Under the pieces are notes generated by a model, which saw nothing but the letters and a program-made list of their open reading frames with translations, was not told where the DNA came from and did no database searches. The translations under genes and the position numbers were made by a program. From contig VWPU01014917.1 in assembly GCA_013398955.1 (NCBI GenBank), forward strand, positions 62,001 through 126,000: a DNA stretch of 64,000 bases, in the 5' to 3' direction. Of the stretch, positions 36,987-47,841 are shown piece after piece; the first letter of the stretch is position 1, and each line of letters begins with the position of its first letter. The stretch is from Callaeas wilsoni (Eukaryota > Chordata > Aves > Passeriformes > Callaeidae).

Positions 36987-39443
36987 AGAGCTGGCACCAC
37001 AACACAAGCTCCAAGGGGAAACAGGTCTCAGGTCAGCCAGCTAGAGAAACCTCAAAAGAAAACATTAAAACTGAATAAACATTGGAAATAGTTTTGGTAG
37101 ATTAATTCACTCCATTCTGTCCCTAATGTGGTTCGGAAGTTGTGTGTAAACTCTCCAGAGAAAGAGAAAGCAAGGCAAACTTGAGCAGTCTGCTGCTTCT
37201 GAAAGCAGTATCAGCCTTTGCACATCAAACTTTAGATTTCTTTATTGAAAAATGAGACAAAGAGGTGGAAATCACATGACTAGAGGTAGGTTTCAAATCA
37301 TGCTCTGCAGTAACCACCTGAAGCATGTGTACATCTTGTTTGCTGCAAATGAGTGTGTGCAGCCTGCCCTCTATTTGGCTGGCTTGTGCAGTGAAAACAG
37401 CTTGCAATTATTTTATGTGCAGCATGCAGAATGTTTCATCATCCTCTCAAAAGCAAGCTGCTGATAAAATTACTGATGATTTCTTGCTTTTATTAGGATC
37501 AGAAGGCAGAAAATTCTGGGAAGATGTAAAGAAGACAGGGAGGTAGGTTTCTTACGAAGTAGAAACAGAATCATACTCTTAGGAGTAGTGGTTCTGAGTT
37601 TCCTATGAGTACATAACAAATACACAGTAGAAATTTTGTAAGCAAATAGTAGATCATCTTACTGAGAAGATGTGAAAAATTAGGTGAAACTTTAGGTACT
37701 ACTGTCTAATTTAGAGGTCAAATTGTTGGCTTTTGTAGCTCTACCACATCCTTTCAACTTTTTATTTATGACACGTTTAATCAGTGTTCACACTGTCAGG
37801 ACATGGTGTGGAGAGCCAGCACAGAAATGAAATAGCGGTCTGTGTGTTTGATCTCTGCTCTGAAAACCATGTTTGCCCCTAGATATGGAGAGCTCTCCGC
37901 TTGAAATTCTTCCATATGGGATTGAAAGATGATGAGATGCATGGGATTGAAATAGAGCAGTTGTTCTACCCATCTCACCTGGCCTGGTACTGCTCTGTGT
38001 TGGGAGCAGGGGAGTTGGGAGGAGTGGAGCAATGTCAGGGCAGTGAGTGTCGTGCCTCGGCTGAGACCAGCCCCAGTCCTATGGGATGTCTGGCTTAGAG
38101 GTGGAAGGAGCTGCCCTTGCCCAATTATCCCCAGCCTGCAGAGCAAAGGTCAGGACTTTCAAATTGGTTTTGAAGCCATTTTTTATGTCTGCTTTCTAAC
38201 TGCTACTGCTGTCCATGGGTCGAGGATGATGGTGTTGGGCTCTGACACTCTGCTAAGCTTGGATGTACTGAAGAGCGACTGTTTGCAGTGTCTATAAACC
38301 AGCAGTTACAGTGAAGTGTCTACCAAAGACATGTTTGTATTCTAAATACATGTGGATGACACTCAAGATTGCAAATGCTGGTATTCTATAGAGGGCTCCA
38401 CAGAATAAACTTTGGAGGGACTGATTTCTGCCTTTATTCGGAAAGCACGGTCCTTCTGTGTAGCCTTGTGTAGATGCTGGATGTGGTTTTGTCTTATGGG
38501 AAAAGCTCTTGTGAAGATCAGTGTCTTAAATCTATGATTTGTAATAAGATAAACATTTGCAGTAGTGGGTAGTTACATTTTATTCTGGTCTTGTAAGTTT
38601 TTATACAGTCCAGTTAAATACATTTTAGATCAAAAATGGCTTACAGTCTTTCATGTTGCCTGTCAAAATAGCACACCAGATTGCTACCAGATATGGATTT
38701 TGTGAGTTTTATCTTTAAGTGATGCCGATAGGGAGCTTATAATTGAGTGATAACATGTTTCTTGGTAGCATCTCAGTAACTGGGCCCATGTTTGGAGTAA
38801 AGCAGAAATCTGTAAGGGCTAAAAAGCATCCATACCTGTCATGCCTGAAGTTTTGGTGAACATTGCTGTCCACCAAAGCTGAGACTTTGGTGGACAGGAA
38901 GGAGACGGGTCATCCTTTGTCTCTGGCGATTCATTCGTGTGCCAGAGGAGGTCAATGGCAATGGGCATCTCAGCATTGCAGCCTCTTGGGCTTTTAATAT
39001 ATTAAAGGTAATTGGAAGAGGTCTGTGGAACTTCTCTTGTCACTCTGTATATTTCTTCTTAAAAGGTTCTTGCTTTTTAAAGTAGAGGTGAATCCAGTGT
39101 GGATGGCAAAGGAGCGCGGAAGTCAAATATTTCATTCTCTGTATCTGTTGGCTTTCTCTTTGCTTTTTAAAAAAAAAAACGAAACATGTGGTTTAACTTC
39201 TTTTTTAAACCAGTTGAAATTACAGGTTATCTTTTGTTTCTGAAGGCATTGTTTAGTTTGAAAAGGAAAGAATAGGAACAGTAATTTGTGACCCAGGTCA
39301 ATCAAGCACTCTTGCATTTTGAAAACTCAGTTCCTCTAATTTTCTGACAAGTTTGGTTGCAATTTTCCCTTATGTTTTCTGGTTTGTTTTAATTTTTTTT
39401 TTAAACTTTAAAAACTTCCCTCCTACTTTTTCTTGTCATTCAG

Positions 39444-39530
39444 TCAGAAATGTTGAGGACCTGAAGTTTCTAAAATGCCAGCTCGTGGAATTGTGGGTTC
39501 TTATCGGAGATCGCAGCTTTGGGTGGGAGA
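39444..39530 (+). CDS. Best candidate coding exon (87 nt), protein unidentified
   Basis: A strong polypyrimidine tract and acceptor (CTACTTTTTCTTGTCATTCAG) precede the segment and a consensus donor (GAGA then GTAAGTT) follows it. The length is 87 nt, divisible by three. Only one frame is open: it enters in phase 1 (the first two bases TC finish a split codon) and leaves in phase 1 (last base A). The peptide includes RNVEDL, KFLKCQLVELWVLIGDR and SFGWE, a balanced mix of charged and hydrophobic residues, unlike the T-rich chance ORFs around it. It carries three CpGs in a CpG-poor neighbourhood. I do not recognise the protein and see no named domain. Splice sites and frame are seen; that the segment is transcribed is inferred. 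A pseudo-exon remains a real possibility. Confidence 0.35.
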
Positions 39531-42500
39531 GTAAGTTCGTATATTGCTTTTTGTTTGCTTTTTTAAATAAGCATCTTCAACTTTTGATCTGCCTAAACTG
39601 AGCAAGTACCTCAAAAAAGAACTGAAATAATCCGCAGTGCTGCTTATATAGTGTGAAAATTGTTAGTAATTTAGTTTGAGTTTTAATGTGACTTTTTGTT
39701 TTTTTAACATACAACCTTACTGATTTTTAAATTTTGTATGCAGACATAGGTGCTGACTTATGATATTTCCCCCAATCATTATGAAATACTGTTCGGTACT
39801 TTTTGGAGCATCAGTCTTTCCTGTCTCATCTCATGTCATGAGGTAAAAGTCCATTTCCTTTTGCAGACTTCTGGCGCCTGTACCTAAAACCATCGGCGAT
39901 GAATGTTCATCCATGTTGAATATTCTCCTCAAAGCTTTCTAGCAATAGAAACGAAACTTCTTCAGATGACTGACTAAAAATTTCCTCTGAAGTCCAGCTG
40001 GCTCAGAGAATGTTGCACTTGTGAGCTAATGCTACAGGGTTTTTTCACTTGGTTTGTCTTAATTTTTGGTTATGTTTTGTACCGTGTTGGCACTGCAGTG
40101 CAAGACCACTCTGTGTGGACTAGTGTGACATGGATAATTTTTGATGGTGACTCAAAAGGGCAATTCAGCCTTTACCTGGTTCCTGGTCACTCAAACAGGA
40201 GATAATATAAAGAATGACAGAACACATTGGTAAAGCACTGTGCTTTTTATTTTGTTGTTTTCATGGTTATTCTTTTGTAATAGCATATAAAGTAGAGGAA
40301 CAAATTAATTCTTTGGACCTGAGCAACATTGGGTAAACTAGTTGTATTTAATAATTGTAAATGTACCTGGTGCTAAACAATGTTTTATTTTGGTAGCTGG
40401 TGGTCTTCTATGAACACACAGTGCTTTCAAAGTCCCATCACCCAGCACTCGCTGCCAGGCCTGTCAGCACTTTCATCTGAGCTGTCCTTGCTCTTTCCTG
40501 CTGTGAGAAAGGATGACAGCTCATTTTATCTGCCTTGCAAGCAAACACAAAGGCTGGATTTCCTGCATGTTTTTTAATTCTCCTCCGTGGGGATGAAGGC
40601 TTGTGTATGAAGAGACACTAATTTATGCCAGCTGTTTGATTTGCAGCTGAGGACAGGTCCCAGCTGAAATACTGGAGACATTTGTCACAAGAACCAGTGC
40701 CCGGTTCAAAGACCTGAAACTGTTTCCCTTCAACAGGCTTTTCCAAGCACCTTAGACGTAGAGATGGTAAATCTAGATCTTAATCTTGAGACTTTGTCTT
40801 CTGATTCTGTGTTATCTAATCTGTGTTTTGTACCTAATCTTTGTAAGGTATATAACAATAAACTGTTTGCTGCAGATTTTGCAAAAAGGAAGGGCTATGC
40901 AGCTGGAGGTCTGAGAATATAGATGGTTGCTGAACAAGTGTCTGATACCAGACTTTTGATACAAGAGTTGAATGAAAGATTCTACTGGGAAGTTTTGGAC
41001 CAGGGCCATTCCCCCCTTCTGCTCCCTTTTATTTCTACCCCCTCTAATTTTACTCCATCTCATCTCACTACTTCCTAAAAGAAACTGTGACCAGTTTGTA
41101 AAAAAGGAACAAAATCTTGGTAGTAGAACTGATTTTTAAGAAACTGTTGCGAGCAGGGCATCTTTCTAGGCAATCCTGACATATTTTGCATATACTTTCC
41201 CAGAAGGATAATGGACCCTGAAGAGTGCACTAAAGTTGGTTTGTAAACTTGTTACTATGGGAAGGTCAGGATAGAGGAGACAGATTAGGGGCAGGAGAAA
41301 GAGGATTAAATGTCCGACAAATATTTATATAATAGTAAAGCCTATCAAATCTAGATTGAACCTACTGGGATATATCTATTAATGTGCTTTTCTTTGGGGG
41401 TTTTTCATATTTTGTATTCTAGAAATTTTCGTGGCATGTGTATGTTGCTTGGAGTACGAAATTCTTTCTCCAGCCTTGCTGACAGGCAGTTGTTGGTATT
41501 TGCATGGGTTACTGCCATGTGCTGTAGGCCAGGAGCAGCAAACTGGCTCCTTTGCAAGGGGTCAGTGAAGCCTTTTGGACACCCTTCTGCAGGCCATGTA
41601 TTAACGCACATCTTTGTAGGATTTGGTGATAGCATACAGAAAATCAGCCATTGGTCGTATTATATTAAGCTGTTGACTGCCTATATCTTAAGAAGTGCTG
41701 GCTTCTGAATCCTGTCTGTTAAATTTATGTTCTGTCTTAATTTCGTTCAAAAAGTTTAACTCAGTGCTGTATGACTCTTATGGCACACAGTTAAAATATA
41801 CAGTGCACTGTTTGTCCTTTCAGCCTGGTTCTGCACCATAAACTGCTTTCTAAAAAGAAAGGAAACTTCTTCATGTTTGTATTGATTTCTGTGTTTCTGA
41901 TGTAATTGAGGATGCTGGATTGGAACAAGCAGGAGAGGGAACTGTAGAGTTAATTTGTACCGTATGGGTTTGGTTCTCCACCTCCAGATGACTGCACTTG
42001 GTGCTTTCTGAACACCTGTCCATGCTAAAAGCAAATGGATCATGTTCAGGTTGGTATATTGTCATTGAATATTATAATTTTTTTTTGCTGTAAGTTGAAA
42101 TTTTACTTAAGGCATTTTTATATGTTTCCGGCATTGAAAGAAAGAGTACAGTCCCCTTTCATTTTTTGCTGTAACATTTAACATTCATGTGGCATGTATT
42201 TTGAATTCCACAAGATAATACTTCTTTTTACAATGATGCTTTTAACTTATTTTCATGAGAATCTCATGCAGCTCTTTCTGCTTTCCAATAGTTACTTGGC
42301 AAACTTCACAAAGAAGTTGAGTATCGTTAAGAAAAATGTATTTTGCAATGTGGCAATTACAGCTGGCATGGAAGTGGCTCAGAATTATTGGTTGTATGGA
42401 TAGCTTGTTTGGTCTGACTTTTTTTCCTTTTAAGAGGGGCTCTGATTACTCTTTATTTTTACACATGGTGTTTACTGTGATCTATAATTTTCTTTCATTC

Positions 42501-42658
42501 AGATGCTAAGCCAGCTGGATTCATGTTTCAAAACAAATTGCCGCCTCTTCTTATTTTAAAACTTTTTTTAAAATCCTGCTCTTTTTAAAAATCTTATAAC
42601 TTGGCAGGCACTTCTGATTTAATAAAACTCTTTGTTCTTTTGGGGGTGTCGTGGCCAA

Positions 42659-42671
42659 TTTTTTTTTTTTT
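42659..42671 (+). repeat. 13-base poly-T tract
   Basis: Thirteen T residues followed by CTCC. Confidence 0.9.
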
Positions 42672-43966
42672 CTCCATGCAAATGAATACATTTTTTACTT
42701 TTTATTTTTCATTGTGTGCCTTATTAAACTATAGATAACTTTTGCTGAGTTTGTTTCCTGGAGAAATTTCTCAAAGGTGATCCTGTTGTCCATGCAGCTG
42801 TATACTGTGTCCAGCTACCTGTTTTTGTGTTGCTCTTGCACATTGTTTGACTTTCTCTTGCATCTTCCTCTGTGAATCTGTTCTTATTTTCCCCTTTCTG
42901 TATAAGTCCCTGCAGCAAGTTCCATTGCAGATGAAGATTTTTCAGCAATGTTTTCTGCTTTCTGATATAACATAGAGTGTTGTAGTTGAGGTGGTCTGTT
43001 TCTGTTACATGCAGATCTTGTTCATGGCAGCCTCTGCACAATGGGGATAGAGGCTGGGGCAGAGGAATGTAGATTTACTTATCAAGAGCTGTGAAAGGTG
43101 TCATGTAAATGAATACACACTGGGTTTAGAGTAATTAATAAAACTTGCAAATATGTTCCTCTTTGAAAGCTAAATCACTGATATAGTGTGTGCTGGTTTT
43201 AGGGACTCAAGGAACCTTTAAATCAGAGTATAAGGGAAGGGTGGCAGAAGAGCGCTGAAGGTTGTATGCATGAGGACGAGGTGAAACATGGAACAACACA
43301 ACAGCTGTAAGAGGGACCGTGCAGTGATGGGGCTGCCCGTGTCAGGAAGACAAAGCTCTGTTGCCAGTTGGCTGCACACCTTGGCATGGCCTGCCTCTCG
43401 GTGCCTCTCAGGCACTTCCCTCAGTGCCTGGGCAGTGCCAGTGGCAGCAAACTCCATAGCCAGGAGAGAGTCAGGAATAGAGAGGGCAAGGGACAGAAAA
43501 TACAGAATAGGCAAAAAAAAGGATTAGTAAATGCTAAAGCAGTGCATTGTGCTGATGTTGCTGAGTTGTCATGCACTTACACGTTGATGTTGGCTTTCCT
43601 GGTTTGTTAGAAGGATCTGATACTGTTTGTAAAAGCATTTGAAGAGGAAAAATTAATTTCCTGAGATGTATTGATGCGATCATTCCAGGCAAAGCTCAAG
43701 GCAGGAGCAAATGAGGTGACTGCAATCGAGTTCCTACTTATGTTTGTATAAACCAGCATCTCTGGCATATTTATATCTAAGAGGTCTTAAAATCATTTCA
43801 CTCAAAGACCATTTTATCTGATCTTTTTTCTTTCAATCATATTCCATTGAAATAATGTGCTTATGTAATTAACCTTGTAATAAGAGGCCAAAAAGAAATA
43901 TCCGTTACATTCAATTTCTGTATGACCTTTGGCAAAGGGTATGGTCAAGGTTGAAAATAAAAGAGA

Positions 43967-43990
43967 TGGATCCAATGGACATTGGATCCA
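43967..43990. repeat. Perfect inverted repeat, 11-bp arms, 2-nt loop
   Basis: TGGATCCAATG, then GA, then CATTGGATCCA. The arms are exact reverse complements. It is too short for a microRNA precursor and could form a small hairpin or cruciform. Confidence 0.9.
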
Positions 43991-44571
43991 GAACTGCATG
44001 CAATGGCAGACTTTCTGAATTGCTTAGAAAATTGTAGCAATAAATAACTTTTAAGGTGCTGTAGAATCCAAAAATACTTTTTGCTTCGTTTGAGGCAGTC
44101 ACATGCTTCTTTGAGACAAGAAATCACCATCTGGGATGTGGTGCCAACCTGCAAAACACAGGTAATTGAGGATTCTCTGAAGGAAAATAAGATATCCAGC
44201 AAAATACCTGAAAAAGAAAATAGCTAGATATTTGGATTAAGCTATTCCAATGAATATTATGTGTTATTGATAATTGTTTTGTTCCATGAAGCAGAAATAA
44301 GTTATACTGTGTTTGCAAGGTGAGACTGAGAAAGAAGTTTGATGCCCCCTCCCATCTGATTTTAGTTTGAAGGAAAGTTTTGTAAAATATCTCATTCAAG
44401 GTTGTTTTCAGTTTCCATGAGTGATGACTGAGCACTTGAAAAAATATATATCATGGCATAGACGTTGTTTTGGGTCCCCGTGTCTGCTCTGATCTTTGGA
44501 ATCAGCTTTGGCAGTCCCTCATGGGTGGTAGCACAGCCAGCTCCCTGGGACCCTTCCAGTCTGCCTTACAG

Positions 44572-44643
44572 CAGATTTATTTTGGAGAATGTATTTTAGG
44601 GCAATTGCCTCCAAAAGAAACGAAGAGTCTTTGGTCTTCTCTG
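44572..44643 (+). other. Candidate 72-nt exon
   Basis: The acceptor CCCTTCCAGTCTGCCTTACAG and the donor CTG then GTAAGTG are both strong. Two frames are open. Phase 0/0 gives QIYFGECILGQLPPKETKS and a few more residues. Phase 1/1 gives DLFWRMYFRAIASKRNEES and a few more. The second can follow the exon at 39444-39530, because the leftover A joins CA to make ACA (Thr). Neither peptide is recognised. Minus-strand ORFs overlap the same bases and look like chance. Confidence 0.2.
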
Positions 44644-45130
44644 GTAAGTGTAAATGTTGGCCTGACTTAGATTCCTTGACAAAGAAGAAAGTTGAGTTCT
44701 GATTGGCATTGTAAAGTAGCATCTTTTGTGTGGGAGGCCCTTGGTGCCTCTGCAAGCATCTTGTCTTTGAAGAGGCTCTGCCCAGTCAGAGGTTGCTGCC
44801 AGCCCAAATAGCTCCGGCAAGGAGTCAATGAGTGCTCTGTTGCCTTCCCTTTGTCTAGCCACATTTTAACAAAGCGCCTGTGTTTACGGGGTGGTGGAAA
44901 TGCCATGCCTTGCCACAATAACCTGAGTGAGGGCTACATGAAAAGTTTCCATTTTTAGCTTTTCTTAAAATAATGAAAGGGATTGTCTGGGGCAATGTTG
45001 ATATGAAATGAAACTTTGAACTACTGAGTAAATAAAACCATTGAACATATGTGATTTGAAATTTTGAAGAAGCCTCTGTGAAATGGTCGACTTGTTCTTG
45101 TGTCTAAGTGGAGCAAGAGCTGAAGTTGAC

Positions 45131-45153
45131 AAAAAAAACAAAACAAAAAAAAA
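45131..45153 (+). repeat. A-rich tract with CAAAA units
   Basis: AAAAAAAACAAAAC followed by nine A residues. Confidence 0.9.
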
Positions 45154-45249
45154 CCAGAATATCTTTAAATCTTGTCTTTAAGATAAAAAATGTAACATTG
45201 CATCTGACATCTAAGAACCAAAGTTTGTGTAAGGGCAGATAGAAAGCTG

Positions 45250-45500
45250 CGGAGTAAGTACTTGGGAAGCTTTGCCTTCCAGGTGAGCAAGAGGCTCCAG
45301 GCTGCCATGGCTCACAAGCCCCTGGCCTCCAACCCTGCCTGGCTGGAGGCTCCAGTCAGCTCCTGGGGCTCCCATCCTGCTCCAGCCTACAGCTGCTGCC
45401 TGTGCCACATCCTCGCTGGGGTGACAGGCAAGGGGAGGTGAGCTCTCTGCAGCCCCCGGCTACACTTGTGTCAAGGCAGCACTTGTGGTCAGTGTGTCCC
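45250..45500. other. GC-rich block
   Basis: The sequence is conspicuously GC-rich (for example AAGCCCCTGGCCTCCAACCC and GGCTCCCATCCTGCTCCAGC) against AT-rich flanks, but it has few CpGs, so it is not a CpG island. Two strong donor-like sites (CAG then GTGAGC at about 45279; GAG then GTGAGC at about 45438) lie in it. A relic of an exon or of a repeat are both possible. Confidence 0.4.
45393..45437 (+). other. Candidate 45-nt exon in a GC-rich block
   Basis: The acceptor CATCCTGCTCCAGCCTACAG and the donor GAG then GTGAGC flank 45 nt that read LLPVPHPRWGDRQGE in phase 0/0. It sits within an unusually GC-rich stretch (about 45250-45500). The product is unknown. GC-rich DNA produces open frames easily. 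Confidence 0.12.
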
Positions 45501-47550
45501 TGAGGCAGGAACCTCCCAAGAAATGGGAAATGAGGGATGAGAAACCTCTCGTTGGCCCCAGTTACATTAATTTTTTGGCAGTTTTAGACTGTTTATAGTA
45601 GCAATTTCCTGACGTTACAAAATGTGGGAGTTTGGGAAATTTGCAACCTGGAGAAGGCTAATAAATATTTTACTTGATATTTCCTTGCAAAAGCTTCTTT
45701 TCTTTCTGGAATGAGCCAAGTATGTGTGTCAGAATGCCATTTAATGAAAATGCTCAGCATTTGGTGGTTGTTTTGGGATTTTTTGAGGTTATGGTTTTGT
45801 TTATTTGATTTTGTGGGGGTTATATATGTATCTCGATAATGTATGAAAAGTTGTTTTCCTAGCAGACTTTACTTTTAATTTAAATAATATAAAGCAGATA
45901 TTTTTTTGACCTTTTTTAGTTGTCTTTTAGTAGAGCTAATGCACATTGAATTAGTGTAGATTACGGAGAAATAACTGTGTTTGTGTCAGCTTGACTTTTA
46001 GTGGAATACATTGATGTCTCAGCCAAAGCAGATAGATCAGTGGTCACTGATGGCCCGCTGCCCACTATGGCATCGGGGTCAGTGAGAAAGGATGGGAACG
46101 AAGGAAGCAAAGAGAACACAGTATATTTAAACCTGGGGGAAACTGCTTTTTCACTGAAGTTAGACAAATTTGGAATACTTTTTCCCTGAACACAAAACTG
46201 ATGGTATTCATAGTGCATTGTTTTATTTTTGCAGTTTTTGATAGAGCTTACTTCTTTATGCCTTCTTGAATATTTACTTGCAAGCAGGTTATAATGGTAA
46301 TTCTAGGCTTATTATTTTGTGGGATTTATGAGCTCCATGGCATGAAGCTCAGTGTTAGTTTCCATAGTCTTCCCCCTTTAGTTGTAAAAATCATCCCTGT
46401 CCTTCAGCTTCCACTGTCTGCTGCTCTCTGAGAGGCTTCTTGTCATGCTCCTGTTTCATTTGAGCATATGTGTTGTTTTCTTGTTGTATGGAAGGATGTT
46501 TGAAGGAGAGCTAAACTGCCACTTCTGAGCAGTGACTGGTAGAGCCAGAAGCCCAGTAGCAGCTGTCAATCAGGCTGTTAATCCACTTGGGAAGATTTTC
46601 CTTACATACAGTAATTTTGCAGCTGCTGTGCATCAATATATTGTAGTTTCAGTTCCGGGTTGTCAGCTTGGTTTTCTTTGTTTACTTTATGTTGTGCATG
46701 TATATTCTTTACATACCGTGATTTGTTTTGGGAAGTGTTGAATCTTATTTTTGGCTGGGCGGTGCCTGGTTTTCACTCTCACTGTTCACTGTAGGGGGTG
46801 GCCTCTGCTTCTCGACCAGCTGCTAAATGTGGATATTTTTGTGCTATTGTTTAAGCCTCAGTTTTGCATTCAGAAGTCTCTTATTTCATTGGCTAAGTAG
46901 TCAAGACACTTAGAGCAAGACTTGCTGCCACTTCTTCCTGAGTGATTAACCAGAATTTGCACTGACTGTATTCACACCAGACTTTCAAGGGAGCGAGTGA
47001 AATGTGAATCTATCTCGTCTTTTTTGACTTTCCAACTTTTCTGGAAATCCCAGTAACTTCACAGAGCTTATTGATTTAAATTCTGCAAAGTGATGTCATG
47101 ATTATCCGACTCGGTTTTAGGAACTGCTCCTGGGTTGAAGTATTACTGATGGAAGCAAATCAGGATGGAGTCCTTGCCTTGGCTCAGGAGCGTTCATGTG
47201 TAGCTGGGATTGTTCCCATTCATTTGCCATGGCCCAGGAACAGGTGATAGAAGTCTTCTGCTTTGGGGAAGACAGGAAGCTGTGGTTGCACCACCACACT
47301 GAGTAGGGATTGCCCTTCATTCCCTGGAATGCAGGTCGCTTTATAAAATATAGACTATGTAATGCTAAAAGAAAGTACTTTCTGCTACAGATAAGTCTTC
47401 TCTATCTCAGCATTTTGGAAATGTGCTGAATAATACTTAGCATAATACATGGAAAATAAGACATTTATCAGGGGCAACCAACTCACTTTTGGCACTTTTT
47501 ACTCTTCTTCTGTTTTGGATTCTTTTTTTTTTATTATTTTCTCCCCTCAG

Positions 47551-47691
47551 GCTGTGCTCTGTGGGGGAAACTTATTGCTAAGGAACAGTGCAAAACTCAA
47601 CACTAAAGCTGCTCAACTGGTTGTGAAGTCTCACGAGCATTCAGTACTTCCAATTAAATATGCTCTTTCGCACTTGATTGCAATTTCCTAA
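47551..47691 (+). other. Candidate terminal exon with nearby AATAAA
   Basis: A long T/C tract ending CTCCCCTCAG precedes a phase-0 reading of 46 codons (start AVLCGGNLLLRNSAK) that ends in TAA at 47689-47691. AATAAA lies at 47733-47738, about 42 bases after the stop, as in a gene with a short 3' UTR. In the phase-1 frame, which the candidate at 44572-44643 would need, the reading stops after about 17 codons. The polypyrimidine tract may be low-complexity sequence only. Confidence 0.12.
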
Positions 47692-47819
47692 GACCTGTTT
47701 CCCTTTCACTTGGGGAAGCATTTTTAATGGTCAATAAAGTTGTTAAACTCCATACTTGAGACCCTAAATTAAACCATTGTTCGTTCAAACCAAGCGGAAA
47801 AGGTGGTGGGTAGAATTCC

Positions 47820-47841
47820 AAGTGTTGCACAAGTGTTGCAC
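47820..47841 (+). repeat. Tandem duplication, 2 x 11 bp
   Basis: AAGTGTTGCAC occurs twice head to tail without mismatch. Confidence 0.9.

Noticed and set aside
37497..37542. 46-nt exon candidate (acceptor TTGCTTTTATTAG, donor GAG/GTAGGT; reading SEGRKFWEDVKKTG)
   Set aside because: Splice signals are good, but neither open frame can connect in phase to the stronger candidates at 33873 or 39444. It was treated as a likely pseudo-exon.
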